Assembly (NCBI GenBank): GCA_963773665.1
Contig: CAVZBZ010000009.1
Span: 186,001-250,000 of the forward strand
DNA length: 64,000 nucleotides
Direction: 5' to 3'
DNA from: DATJLY01 sp963773665
GTDB taxonomy: Bacteria; Pseudomonadota; Alphaproteobacteria; ATCC43930; CGMCC-115725
The notes under the pieces are model-generated. The model was not told the origin of the DNA. It worked only from the letters and a program-made list of their open reading frames with translations, and ran no database searches. A program made the position numbers and the translations under genes. Below, piece by piece: positions 17,474 through 29,322 of the stretch (position 1 is its first letter; the number at the start of each line of letters is the position of its first letter).

Positions 17474-18327
17474 ATGAGCGAGCTCAACAAAGCACTGCGC
17501 CGCGCGCTGCACAAGGGCGCTGGCGCCATCGTTCCGGGTGCGGCCGACGCGCTCGCGGCGCGCCTCATCGAGCGCATGGGATTTCCCGCCGTCTATGTCA
17601 CCGGCGCCGGCATCGCCAATGCCTATCTCGGCGTGCCCGATATCGGCCTCGTCACGCTGACCGAGCTGGCGTCGAACGTCGCGGCGATGCGCGAGGCGGT
17701 CGAAGTGCCGCTCATCGTCGATGCCGATACGGGCTTCGGCAACGCGCTCAACCTCACCCGCACGATCCGCGTGCTGGAGCGCGCCGGCGCCAATGCCGTG
17801 CAGCTCGAGGACCAGGAGTTCCCGAAGCGCTGCGGCCATTTCGCCGGCAAGACCGTGATCGCAGCGTCCGAAATGGCGGCCAAGGTGCGCGCCGCGGTCG
17901 ATGCAAGGCGCGATCCCGACTTCCTCATCATCGCCCGCACCGATGCCATCGCCGGCAACGGGATCGAAGACGCGCTGGCGCGCGCGCAGCTCTATATCGA
18001 GGCGGGCGCCGACCTCACTTTCGTCGAGGCGCCGCAGAGCGAGGCCGATATGGCGCGCATCCCGGCATCGCTCGCCGTGCCGCAGGTCGCGAACCTCGTC
18101 GTCGGCGGCCTCACGCCGATGCTGCCGCGCGCGGATCTCCAGCGCATGGGCTTCGCGCTCGTGCTCTATGCCAACGCGGCGCTCCAGGCGGCGCTTTCGG
18201 CCATGAAGGATGTGCTGGCGCATCTGCGCGAGACCGGCTCGCTCGACGGCGTGTTGCCGCGCCTGATGCCGTTCGCCGAGCGCCAGGCCCTCGTCGGCAA
18301 GCCTCAGTGGGACGCACTCGAGGCGCG

Positions 18328-18343
<16 letters not shown>
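17474..18343 (+). CDS. Isocitrate lyase/PEP mutase-family C-C or C-P lyase
   Basis: A 289-residue TIM-barrel enzyme of the PEP mutase/isocitrate lyase superfamily. The Mg-binding segment (LIVDADTGFGNALNLTRTIR) and the Cys loop (QEFPKRCGHFAGK) are intact; the KRCGH form indicates a lyase active-site loop rather than a PEP mutase. Relatives are 2-methylisocitrate, 2,3-dimethylmalate and oxaloacetate lyases, useful for cleaving short dicarboxylates made by ring-cleavage pathways. Context among aromatic catabolic genes supports such a lower-pathway role. Its last 16 bases overlap the convergent livF-like gene. Confidence 0.87.
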
Positions 18344-19032
<689 letters not shown>

Positions 19033-19066
19033 TGCGGCATGATATGACTAGGGCGGCAGCGAGGCG

Positions 19067-20290
19067 ATGGGGCAGGGGAGGGATGCGGTGCCGCGGGCAT
19101 TGGTGATCGGCGGCTCGGTCGGCGGGCTTTTCGCCGCCTGCCTTTTGCGCGCCATCGGCTGGGACGCAGCCGTGTTCGAGAAGACGGCGGGCGATCTTTC
19201 CGGCCGCGGCGCGGGGCTCGGCCTGTCCAACGAGCTGTTCCAGGTCATGCGCCGCGTCGGCGCCGAGATTTCTCCCTCGACCGGCGTTCCGGTCTCGTCG
19301 CTCTTGTGGCTCGATCGCGGCGGAGCCGAGGTGCGGCGCGTCCCGCGGCCCTGGCTCACCGGCTCGTGGTCGCGGATCTATCGCCCGCTGCGCGCCGCGG
19401 TGCCGGACGCGATCGTCTTCCCCGGCCGCGCGCTCGAACGCGTGGAGCAGGAGGGAAGCGCCGTCATCGCGCATTTCGCCGATGGCGGGCGCGAGACTGG
19501 CGATCTGCTCGTAGCATGCGACGGCGTCCATTCGACGGTGCGACGTCAGTTTCTGCCCGAGGTGCAGCCGCGCTACGCCGGCTACATCGCCTGGCGCGGC
19601 GTCATCGAGGAGAGCGAGCTTTCGTCCGCAGAGCACGCGCTCCTGTCCGACTGCATCGTCTTTGCCTTCCCCGAAGGCGAGATGAGCCTGTCGATGCCGA
19701 TCCCTGGCCGCGACGACGATGTGCGCCCGGGCCATCGCCGCTATTACTTCATCTGGTACCGCCCGGCCGACGAGGCGCGGATGCGCGGCCTCATGACGGA
19801 CGAAGCGGGCCGCGACCACGAATTTGCGATCCCGCCGTCGCTCATTCGGCGCGAGGCGATCACAGCCATGCGCGCCGATGCGCGCACGCTGCTGCCGCCG
19901 GTCGTCGCCGGTATCGTCGCGTGCGCGGCGCAGCCGCTGCTCCAGGCGATCACCGATCTCGAAGTGCCGCGCATGGTGTTCGGCCGCGCCGCGCTCATCG
20001 GCGACGCCGCCTTCATCGCCCGCCCGCATGTCGCGGCCGGCATCACCAAGGCGGCGCTCGATGCCGTGTCGCTGGCCGACTCGCTCGCGGCAGCGCCGCA
20101 CGACATCGACGGGGCACTTGCCCGCTTCGAGGGCGAGCGCAGGTCCTTCGGACAGGCGCTGGTCGATTATTCGCGCAAGCTCGGCGCCGCCTCGCTCGCG
20201 CCCGAAGGGGAGCGCGATCCCGAGCAGGTCATGCGCAGCTACGGCGCCCCGCACCTGCTGCGCGACGGTGATCGCACGGCGCTTGCCTGA
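19067..20290 (+). CDS. FAD-dependent monooxygenase, 2,6-dihydroxypyridine hydroxylase-like
   Basis: A 407-residue flavoprotein hydroxylase. The FAD fold reads ALVIGGSVGGLFAACLLRAI, a GGSxGGL variant typical of 2,6-dihydroxypyridine 3-monooxygenase and its relatives; LLVACDGVHSTVRRQFLPE is the DG motif and ALIGDAAFIARPHVAAGITK the GD motif with the RPH triplet seen in that subgroup. It may hydroxylate an N-heterocyclic or phenolic ring. A second possible start is the GTG seven codons in (VPRALVIGG), which would remove a non-conserved leader. It begins the plus-strand run divergent from livF. Confidence 0.84.
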   Translation: MGQGRDAVPRALVIGGSVGGLFAACLLRAIGWDAAVFEKTAGDLSGRGAGLGLSNELFQVMRRVGAEISPSTGVPVSSLLWLDRGGAEVRRVPRPWLTGSWSRIYRPLRAAVPDAIVFPGRALERVEQEGSAVIAHFADGGRETGDLLVACDGVHSTVRRQFLPEVQPRYAGYIAWRGVIEESELSSAEHALLSDCIVFAFPEGEMSLSMPIPGRDDDVRPGHRRYYFIWYRPADEARMRGLMTDEAGRDHEFAIPPSLIRREAITAMRADARTLLPPVVAGIVACAAQPLLQAITDLEVPRMVFGRAALIGDAAFIARPHVAAGITKAALDAVSLADSLAAAPHDIDGALARFEGERRSFGQALVDYSRKLGAASLAPEGERDPEQVMRSYGAPHLLRDGDRTALA

Positions 20291-20398
20291 AGCCATTCCA
20301 TGCGCGCTGCGATGGGCAGGAATGCCAGGAGCAGTCTTCTCACATAGGTCAATAGTGCTTACCTTTTCTGCAGTGCAACATAACTGCGGAGAAAAGAC

Positions 20399-20611
20399 AT
20401 GTTGTTCCGTCTTTTCAAGGACTTGGCCGAGCGCTACGAGGATTGGCGCCGGCGCGAGCAGGCCTATCGGGAGCTTGCCGCCCTCGATGACCGCTCGCTC
20501 GCCGACATCGGCATCAGCCGATCGGAAATCCCCTATATCCTGGCGAAGGAGCCGGCGCGCACCGTGCCGCCCTCCGGAGCGCCGATTCGCGGCTACCGTC
20601 ACGCCGCGTGA
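20399..20611 (+). CDS. DUF1127 small basic protein
   Basis: A 70-residue protein with the DUF1127 (YjiS-like) core: YRELAALDDRSLADIGISRS followed by EIPYILAKEP. Small arginine-rich DUF1127 proteins are numerous in alphaproteobacteria and have been linked to RNA turnover and carbon/phosphate metabolism, but the role of this one is unknown. A GGAGA Shine-Dalgarno sequence lies just before the ATG. The 108-base spacer upstream is less GC-rich than its surroundings (for example atagtgcttaccttttctgc), which fits a strong promoter serving a separately transcribed, abundant small mRNA. Confidence 0.85.
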   Translation: MLFRLFKDLAERYEDWRRREQAYRELAALDDRSLADIGISRSEIPYILAKEPARTVPPSGAPIRGYRHAA

Positions 20612-20661
20612 GCTGAAGCGCCACTCGACGCTAAGCCCGCGCTCGGGCAAAGTACCGGGCC

Positions 20662-21606
20662 ATGGCGCACGCCCATGGCCACGACCACGCGCATGAGGGC
20701 CGCCACGATCATGGCGGTCACGGCCATCGTCACGACGGCACGCCCGCCATTCTCGCCATCGGCACCGCGCTCAATCTCGCTTTCGTCGGGGTCGAGACGG
20801 TCTATGGCGTGCTCGGCAATTCGATCGCGCTGCTGGCCGATGCCGGCCACAATCTCGCCGATGTGCTGAGCCTCGCCGCGGCGTGGGCCGCGAGCCTGTT
20901 GGCGCGAAGAAGCCCGAGCGCGCGCTATACCTATGGCCTCGGCAGCTTCTCGATCCTCGTCGCGCTGTTCAACGCGATCATCCTCCTGATCGCGGTCGGC
21001 GCGATCATCCTCGAATCGGCCGAGCGGCTTGCCGCACCGGCGCCGGTGCTGGGGCTCACCGTCATCGCGGTGGCGCTCGTCGGCGTTGGCGTGCACGGGG
21101 TGACGGCGCTCATGCTCGGCGGCGCGGCGCATGCCGATTTGAACGTCAGGGCGGCCTACACGCACATGGCGGCCGACGCGGCGGTGAGCCTTGGAGTCGC
21201 CGCCTCGGGCGGCGTCATCCTTCTCACCGGCTGGCAGCGCCTCGATCCGGCTGTCAGCATCGCGGTCGCGGTCATTATCGTGGTCGCGACCTGGCGCCTC
21301 CTGCGCCAGGCGCTCGACATGGCGCTGCACGCGGTGCCGGAGGCGATCGACGCCGAGCGCGTGCGCGAGCATCTGGCGCGGCGCAAAGGCGTCAGCGCCG
21401 TGCACGACCTGCACATCTGGCCGATGAGCACGACCGAGACCGCGCTCACGGCGCATATCGTGATGCCCGCGGGCCATCCCGGCGACGAGACCCTCGCCGA
21501 GATCGCGACCGAGCTGCACGACCGCTTCGCCATCGGCCACGTCACGATCCAGGTCGAGACTGACCCCGAGCACGCCTGCCGGCTCGCGCCCGACCACGTC
21601 GTCTAA
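20662..21606 (+). CDS. Cation diffusion facilitator (CzcD/ZitB-type zinc/cobalt exporter)
   Basis: A 314-residue CDF transporter. It opens with a His-rich metal-sensing stretch (AHGHDHAHEGRHDHGGHGHR) and has six hydrophobic helices. The transport-site motifs HxxxD occur in LLADAGHNLADVLSLAAAWA and YTHMAADAAVSLGV, and the cytoplasmic C-terminal domain (VSAVHDLHIWPMSTTETALT ... VTIQVETDPEH) carries the second metal site. It should export Zn(II) or similar cations using the proton gradient. It converges on uppP across a spacer holding two strong hairpins. Confidence 0.93.
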   Translation: MAHAHGHDHAHEGRHDHGGHGHRHDGTPAILAIGTALNLAFVGVETVYGVLGNSIALLADAGHNLADVLSLAAAWAASLLARRSPSARYTYGLGSFSILVALFNAIILLIAVGAIILESAERLAAPAPVLGLTVIAVALVGVGVHGVTALMLGGAAHADLNVRAAYTHMAADAAVSLGVAASGGVILLTGWQRLDPAVSIAVAVIIVVATWRLLRQALDMALHAVPEAIDAERVREHLARRKGVSAVHDLHIWPMSTTETALTAHIVMPAGHPGDETLAEIATELHDRFAIGHVTIQVETDPEHACRLAPDHVV

Positions 21607-21639
21607 AGCGTGTTTTATCCAAATCGAATCGGTTGTTCC

Positions 21640-21720
21640 CGTCGTCCCCGCGAAGGCGGGGACCCAGAGCAAGCGACGTGCCGACGGTCCTGGATCCCGG
21701 CTTTCGCCGGGATGACGATC
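21640..21720. repeat. Pair of palindromic intergenic repeats, possible bidirectional terminator
   Basis: Two strong hairpins lie in the spacer between the convergent CDF exporter and uppP genes. The first has stem gtccccgc / gcggggac with a four-base loop (21644-21663); the second has stem atcccggc / gccgggat with a tttc loop (21694-21713). The outer parts read cgtccccg... and ...gggatgacg. Elements of this form are widespread in alphaproteobacterial genomes. Their position suggests they may end transcription of both genes, although there is no run of T after either stem. Confidence 0.75.
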
Positions 21721-21748
21721 GAGTGGTTCAACTTGAAGCGATAACACT

Positions 21749-22583
21749 CTAAAGTACGAACAGCAGCAGCCCTAGCGCGATGGCGCCCGCCGCCCAGCAG
21801 TAATAGGCGAAGGGGTCGAGCGCCTCGAAATCGTGGCGCCGGAAATAGCGCATGAGGAAGGCGACGCTGAGCCACGCGATGACGCCGGCGACGGCGCCGG
21901 CGATCCAGGCGACGCCGCCGATCCCCTGATGCGCGTGGACGAGCTTCGGCACTTCGAGCACGGCGGCGCCGAGGATCACCGGCGTCGCGATGAGGAACGA
22001 GAAATGCGCCGCCTCGCGGTGATGGAACCCCATGAGCAGCCCGCCGACCATGGTGGCGCCCGAGCGCGAGATGCCGGGGACGAGCGCCGTGCTTTGCCAG
22101 AGTCCGATGACCAGCGCCTCGCGCCAGCTCATCTCGGTCGAGCCTGCGCTCGCCGGAGCGGCGCCGCAACCGCTCGCCCGCGAACAGCACGAAGCCGTTG
22201 ACGATGAGGAATGACGCCGCCACCGCCGGCGCGCCGAACAGCGAGCGGAACCATTTCTCGAGCGCAAAGCCCAGGATCACCGCCGGGATCGTCGCCACGA
22301 CGATGAGCCACAGGAGCCGCCAGTTCGCCCGCCGCTCGTCCGGCGCGCCGATGCCGACGAACGCGGTCGCGATCTCCCACCAGTCGCGCCAGAAATAGCC
22401 AAGCAGCGCCGCCGCCGTGCCGAGATGCAGCACGACGAGGAACGGCAGGTAGTCGGGCGCGTCCTGGTCGATGTGCCAGCCGAGGAGCCGCGGCAGCACG
22501 ACGGCGTGGCCGAGGCTCGACACCGGGAAAAGCTCGGTCACGCCTTGCAGGATGGCGGTGAGGATCGCTTGCAGCGCGGTCAT
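21749..22583 (-). CDS. uppP: Undecaprenyl-diphosphatase UppP/BacA (one frameshift)
   Basis: The N-terminal frame starts MTALQAILTAILQGVTELFP and carries the catalytic VTELFPVSSLGHAVVLP segment; the C-terminal frame carries ALVIGLWQSTALVPGISRSG, the second active-site motif, and continues to FVL-stop. The two are joined by a one-base extra insertion between about 22141 and 22170; the total length (835 bases) is one over a multiple of three, and correcting it gives 277 residues, normal for the family. The enzyme recycles undecaprenyl pyrophosphate for cell-wall synthesis and gives bacitracin tolerance. The start overlaps the prmA stop by four bases. The break is probably a sequence error. Confidence 0.85.
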
Positions 22584-23477
22584 GCGGTGAATTCGCTCCG
22601 GGACATGATGAAAGTGGACCAGCCATCGACGACGATGCGCCGCCGCAGCGCGAAGCGGCACATGCGATGCGCCGCCAGCAACGATGCTTCCTGCCACGGC
22701 AGGAAGCCGCCGAGCACGGCAACGCCGCCGGGCGCCAGCGCGCGGGCGAGATCGCGCGCCATCATCATCAACGGCCGCGCCAGGATGTTGGCCAGAACGA
22801 GATCGTAGGGCGCCTGCCGCGCGAGCGCGCGCTCGCCGTAATCATGCGCCCGGCGCGGCGTCAGAGCCGGGCGAAGCCCGTTCACCGCAACATTGCGGCG
22901 GGCAACGCGCACCGCCTCGGGATCGATGTCGCAGGCGGCGATCCTGCCGCGCCAGGTCCTGCGCCGCGGCCATGGCGAGGATCCCGGTGCCGCGTCCCAT
23001 GTCGAGCACGCGGCGAAAGCGCCGCCGCCGCGCGAGCAGGTCGAGTGCGAGAAGGCAGCCGCGCGTGGAACCGTGCTCGCCGGTGCCGAACGCGGTCGCG
23101 GCGTCGATCGCAAGCGCGATGCGGCCGCGGGGCACGCGCCCGCGCCAGCTCGTCGGATGGACGAAGTACCGTCCCGCCGCGACCGGCGGCAAAGCTCTTC
23201 TGGTTCTCGTCGAGCCAGTCGCGCTCGGCCAGGCGCTCGATGAGAATGGCCGGCGCCTCGCCGCGTCCGAGCCATTGCAGCGCGAGATTGGCCTCGATTG
23301 CCGCGCGGTCGGGTTTCTCGAACGTCAATCCCTCGACGCGCCAATCGCCGTCCGCGGCGAACGCGCTGACGCTTACGACGGCAGGGTCGAACGCGCGCGC
23401 CGCCGCCTCGGCCGAAGCCACGTCGCGCACGCTGCACAGGACGCGCCACAGCGCGGCGGAACGCCTTGCCACGCCGC

Positions 23478-23481
<4 letters not shown>
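22580..23481 (-). CDS. prmA: Ribosomal protein L11 methyltransferase PrmA (two frameshifts)
   Basis: Three frames together spell PrmA. The first begins VSGVARRSAALWRVL at a GTG and runs to DWLDENQKSF; the second has PPVAAGRYFVHPTSW, IDAATAFGTGEHGSTRG and the SAM-binding LDMGRGTGILAMAAAQ; the third has RIAACDIDPEAVRVARRN and the APYDLVLANILARPL catalytic segment. Single extra bases near 23190 and 22958 account for the shifts; 902 bases is two over a multiple of three, giving 299 residues when corrected. PrmA trimethylates L11. The start overlaps the uvrD stop (GTGA) and the stop overlaps uppP. Confidence 0.85.
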
Positions 23482-25715
<2,234 letters not shown>

Positions 25716-25890
25716 GGAAGCTATATAGCTTAGCTCTCAGCTTTCAGCTATCAGGCGTCAGCCTTTCTTTCGTGTCCCGAGTCGCCGCGGAGAGGCCATT
25801 TTCAGGCATTTTTCGCGGTTTAGCTGAGGCTGACAGCGGGCAGCCGATAGCTGTTATCATGCCCCCGCCCCAGAAACCCGCCGCCGTCCC
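25716..25890. repeat. Spacer with degenerate inverted repeats built on AGCT/CAGC words
   Basis: This 175-base divergent spacer between uvrD and the anion transporter contains agctatatagct (a perfect 12-base palindrome at 25719-25730), then cagctatcaggcgtcagcc (25749-25763 area), and further on ggctgac...gatagctg (25828-25854), which is an approximate reverse complement of the former. The flanks are less GC-rich than the genes. It may be a mobile-repeat remnant; both genes must also have promoters here. I cannot assign -35/-10 boxes with confidence. Confidence 0.4.
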
Positions 25891-27162
25891 GTGCACGCCG
25901 CCATCATCATCCTGGTCTTCGTCTTCACCTATCTCGGCATGGCGGCGGGACGGCTGCCGTGGCTGCAGGTGGACCGCACCGGCATCGCGCTTCTGGGCGT
26001 CATCGCGCTCCTCGGCACCGAGACGACGACGCTCGACGATCTCGGATCCAGCATCGACACCTCGACCCTCGTGCTGCTGTTCGCGCTGATGATCATCTCG
26101 GCGCAGTTCGCGGTGGCGGGCTTTTTCGATCTTTGCGTCGGCTGGATCGTGTCGAAACGTGCGAGCCCGGCGCTTCTTCTGGCGCTCACCGTGGGCGTCT
26201 GCGGCGGGCTTTCGGCGCTTCTTGCGAACGACATATTGGTGTTCTCGATGGCGCCGCTCCTCATCGCCGGGGCGCGCTCGCAGGGCTTGGACCCGCGGCC
26301 CTTCCTCATCGCTCTCTGCGGTGCGAGCAACGCGGGCTCGGCCGCGACGCTCATCGGCAATCCGCAGAACATCCTGATCGGCCAGCTCGGCAATCTGAAC
26401 TTCGGCGTGTTCCTCGGGACCTGCGCCGTGCCGGCGGCGGTCGGGCTTTTGGCCTTCTTCGCGGTGATCTGGCTCCTGTGGCACGACCGGATCGACGGCA
26501 CGGTCATGGCGGCGACGCGCGAGATACCGGAAGTGCCGCGCCATCCCTACGACCGCAACCAGACGGTGAAGGGGTTCATCGCGATGGCGGTGCTCCTGGG
26601 GCTGTTCATGACGCCGCTCCCGCGCGAGATCGGCGGCCTCCTGATCGCGGCGATCCTGTTGTCGAACCGCAAGATCACCAGCCGTAGCATGATCGCCGGC
26701 GTGGACTGGCCGCTTCTCCTCCTGTTCGTGTGCCTTTTCGCCATCACCGGCGCGCTCGCCGACACCGGCATTCCCTATTCGGCGCTGACCTGGCTCGACC
26801 AGCACCGGCTGCTGCCGGACAATCTTGCCGTGCTGGCGCCGCTCACGCTGTTCTCGAGCAACGTGATCGGTAACGTGCCGTCGGTGATCCTGCTGCTGCA
26901 GGTTTGGCCAAACCCGCCGCAAGGCGCGCTCTATGCGCTTGCGGTGCTGTCGTCGCTCTCGGGCAATCTGTTGCTGACGGGCTCGCTCTCGAACCTCATC
27001 GTGGTCGAGCGGGCCGAGGCCTATGGCGTGCGTTTGAGCTTCGCCGACTATGCCCGCGTCGGCGTTCCGGCGACCCTCGTCTCGGTCGGATTTGCGATGG
27101 CGTGGCTTGCCTGGACCGGCTGGCTGCCGTGGTTCTCGGGCGGGCCTTCGGGCGCAGGCTAG
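25891..27162 (+). CDS. SLC13/ArsB-NhaD superfamily anion transporter
   Basis: A 423-residue membrane protein with a GTG start and about eleven hydrophobic segments. The duplicated ion-transporter pattern is visible: LSALLANDILVFSMAPLLIA and CGASNAGSAATLIGNPQNIL in the first half, then LLLLFVCLFAITGALADTGI and LFSSNVIGNVPSVILLLQVW in the second. NPQN and the ASN/SSNVIGN motifs place it in the citrate/arsenite/sodium-proton antiporter group; the substrate could be a dicarboxylate, citrate, arsenite or Na+. No arsR or ars genes adjoin it. Its stop overlaps the diguanylate cyclase gene by four bases. Confidence 0.85.
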   Translation: MHAAIIILVFVFTYLGMAAGRLPWLQVDRTGIALLGVIALLGTETTTLDDLGSSIDTSTLVLLFALMIISAQFAVAGFFDLCVGWIVSKRASPALLLALTVGVCGGLSALLANDILVFSMAPLLIAGARSQGLDPRPFLIALCGASNAGSAATLIGNPQNILIGQLGNLNFGVFLGTCAVPAAVGLLAFFAVIWLLWHDRIDGTVMAATREIPEVPRHPYDRNQTVKGFIAMAVLLGLFMTPLPREIGGLLIAAILLSNRKITSRSMIAGVDWPLLLLFVCLFAITGALADTGIPYSALTWLDQHRLLPDNLAVLAPLTLFSSNVIGNVPSVILLLQVWPNPPQGALYALAVLSSLSGNLLLTGSLSNLIVVERAEAYGVRLSFADYARVGVPATLVSVGFAMAWLAWTGWLPWFSGGPSGAG

Positions 27163-28208
27163 GCCTTCGCCTCTTCCACTTCCTTTTCCTCGACCGCGAC
27201 GCGGTTGCGGCCGTCGCGCTTGGCGCGATAGAGCGCGGCGTCGGCACGATCGACGAACGTGGCGAGCGGCTCGCCCGGGCGATACTCGGCGGCGCCGAAC
27301 GAAATGGTGACGCTGCCGTAATCGCGGCTCTTGTCGCGGCCCACCACCTTGCGGCGCATCAGCCCCTGGCGGATATGCTCGGCGACGGTCTGCGCGGCGG
27401 CAAGCGATGTCTGCGGCAGGATGATGGCGAATTCCTCGCCGCCGAAGCGCGCGGGCGTGTCGCGGCCCTTGACGGAGTCGGTCAGCGTTCGCGCCACGAG
27501 GCGCAGCACCTGGTCGCCGATCTGATGGCCGTAGGTGTCGTTGAAGCGCTTGAAATGGTCGATATCGGCGATCAGCAGGCAGAGATGCTCGTCGCCCTCC
27601 ATGGCGTCGCGCGCCGCTTCCCTGAGCCGCGTGTCGAACGATTTCCGGTTCGGGATGCCGGTCAGCGCGTCGGTCAGCGCCTCGCGCTGCACGGTCTCGA
27701 GGTGCTGCTTCAGCTCGCTCACCTCGCCCGAGGCCTTGGTGAGCCTCTCTTCGAGCGTGCGGTTGCGCTCGGCGACGCGCTGCGTCTCGACCACGAGGTC
27801 GGCGACGAGGGCGCGGATGGTGGTCGGCTCGTCGCCGTCGCCGATCGCCTCGGAGAAATCGTCCAGCGTGCGGCCGAAGGCGGTGGCCTCGCCCGTCGCG
27901 GTTTCGATGTGCTTCCTGACCTGGTCGACGATGTGCGTGAGCCGTCCGCCGGCGTCGGTCAGGATGCCGAGCTGGCCCGAGGCGTCGAAGAAGCGCGCAT
28001 AGAGCTCGGCACTGAGATCCGGCGTGAAGTGCTGCTTGTTCGACAGGAGGATGTCGAGCGTGCGGGTCAATTCCGGCAGCGTGCCGGCGGAATAGGTATA
28101 CCAGACCGCGTAATTCTGCGGCGTCGGCGCGATCTCATGAGCGATCATGGCCTTCAAGGCCTTGTCGGCGAATTGCTGCGAAAGATCGATTTCGGCCGGC
28201 CCGCGCAT
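27159..28208 (-). CDS. Diguanylate cyclase (GGDEF domain)
   Basis: A 349-residue cytoplasmic protein. The first ~190 residues are helical with a coiled coil (VSELKQHLETVQREALTDAL); the GGDEF domain follows, with DALTGIPNRKSF, LIADIDHFKRFNDTYGHQIG and active-site ARFGGEEFAII. All residues needed to make cyclic di-GMP appear present. The position of the allosteric I-site, usually RxxD five residues before GGEEF, reads KGRD here, so product inhibition may be weak or absent. The N-terminal region carries no domain I can name. It converges on the transporter gene. Confidence 0.93.
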   Translation of the reverse strand: MRGPAEIDLSQQFADKALKAMIAHEIAPTPQNYAVWYTYSAGTLPELTRTLDILLSNKQHFTPDLSAELYARFFDASGQLGILTDAGGRLTHIVDQVRKHIETATGEATAFGRTLDDFSEAIGDGDEPTTIRALVADLVVETQRVAERNRTLEERLTKASGEVSELKQHLETVQREALTDALTGIPNRKSFDTRLREAARDAMEGDEHLCLLIADIDHFKRFNDTYGHQIGDQVLRLVARTLTDSVKGRDTPARFGGEEFAIILPQTSLAAAQTVAEHIRQGLMRRKVVGRDKSRDYGSVTISFGAAEYRPGEPLATFVDRADAALYRAKRDGRNRVAVEEKEVEEAKA

Positions 28209-28273
28209 TCAAGGTCCCCGCTTCCCCGCGTTTTCTAGCCGCGAAGAGTTAAGGTTCCGCCAAGATCGGATGG

Positions 28274-28801
28274 TTAACGCGGGCGTCTCAGCGCGATGGC
28301 GCGCCCGGCCTGGGCCGGGCGGGGAAGGGCCCGGTGCGAAGCCGCCATGGCTTCGAGCCGCTCGCCTGTCTCGCGCGCCCAGGGCGCCGCGCGGCGCGTC
28401 TCGAACCCCACGTGGAGCAGCAGCAGCTCGTTGGTGGCGGCGAGAAACCCCTGCCCGCCGTGATACATCGCGTGGAAGAGATGCGCGCGCTTCTCGTCCT
28501 GGTCGAGGAGCTGGGTCGTGATGCGAATGGGATCGCCGGCCAGAAGCTCGCGCTCGTAGGTCACGTGCGCCTCGACCACGAAGATGCGGCCGAGGCGATG
28601 CTCGACATAGCGCCAATCGACGCCGAGTTGCTCCGAGATCGTATCGGTCGCGTGGTCGAACGCGACGACATAGAAACCCACATTCATGTGCCCGTTCCCG
28701 TCAACCCATTCCGGCCGCACCACGGCGCGGTGCCGGTCGAACGGCGCCGCGAGATCGAGCGGCGGCAGGAGATAGGGAAAGGTCAAGGCTCGGCGCTCCA
28801 C
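28274..28801 (-). CDS. Hotdog-fold thioesterase (4-hydroxybenzoyl-CoA/carnitine-type)
   Basis: A 175-residue hotdog protein. The motif WVDGNGHMNVGFYVVAFDHA is the substrate-facing helix region of the 4HBT/FadM-type family, followed by RIFVVEAHVTYERELLAGDP and NELLLLHVGFETRRAAPW. Enzymes of this group hydrolyse short acyl-CoA or dehydrocarnityl-CoA. The C-terminal 25 residues are Ala/Arg-rich and probably disordered. It stands alone on the minus strand, divergent from a small cupin gene. Confidence 0.82.
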   Translation of the reverse strand: MERRALTFPYLLPPLDLAAPFDRHRAVVRPEWVDGNGHMNVGFYVVAFDHATDTISEQLGVDWRYVEHRLGRIFVVEAHVTYERELLAGDPIRITTQLLDQDEKRAHLFHAMYHGGQGFLAATNELLLLHVGFETRRAAPWARETGERLEAMAASHRALPRPAQAGRAIALRRPR

Positions 28802-28985
28802 AGGCCAACCGCTCGCAACGATCGTGGGAGAATATCAGGCCACGCTGATCTGGTCGCGGACTTCGCGGCCGACGACGGTGGCGATCATGGCGGCGAGCTT
28901 GTCGATCGCCATGCCCGGAACCGCGTTGCTCAAATTCGACAAAGGCGCGATAGAATGCGGCTTTCCGCGGATCGAAGGAGGACAG

Positions 28986-29321
28986 ATGAGTCCGCATCAC
29001 GTCGATTGGGAGAAGATGGAGTGGCGCACCATTCGCCCCGGCATCGAGCGCAAGGCCTTCACCGGCGAGCGCGCGACGCTGGCGCTCCATCGCATCTCGC
29101 CGGGCCACACGCTCAGCCCCCATTCCCATCCGCACGAGCAGATCGTCTATATCCTCGACGGCGTCGTCGATTTCCACATCGGCGACCGGGTGCTGCGGCT
29201 GGGTCCGGGCGGCCTCGCCGTGGTGCCGCCCAACGTCATGCATCACGCCGTGCTGGTCGGCGACAAGCCCGCGCTCAATCTCGACATCTTCGCCCCGGCG
29301 CGGCCCGACTACGTGGCGTGA
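28986..29321 (+). CDS. Small single-domain cupin protein
   Basis: A 111-residue cupin. Motif 1 is SPHSHPHEQIVYILDGVVDF with the usual two His, Glu and later His metal ligands; motif 2 is LAVVPPNVMHHAVLVGD. A metal site is therefore likely, but the function of such small cupins ranges from dioxygenases and isomerases to sensors, and this one cannot be assigned. The chosen ATG follows a strong aaggagg Shine-Dalgarno sequence by four bases, which decides against the longer frame. It converges on the binding-protein gene with almost no spacer. Confidence 0.85.
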   Translation: MSPHHVDWEKMEWRTIRPGIERKAFTGERATLALHRISPGHTLSPHSHPHEQIVYILDGVVDFHIGDRVLRLGPGGLAVVPPNVMHHAVLVGDKPALNLDIFAPARPDYVA

Positions 29322-29322
29322 G

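Noticed and set aside
28835..28912. A 25-codon minus-strand frame (MAIDKLAAMIATVVGREVRD...) between the thioesterase and cupin genes
   Set aside because: It looks protein-like and could be the end of a lost gene, but it is too short, has no ribosome site and has no recognisable family.
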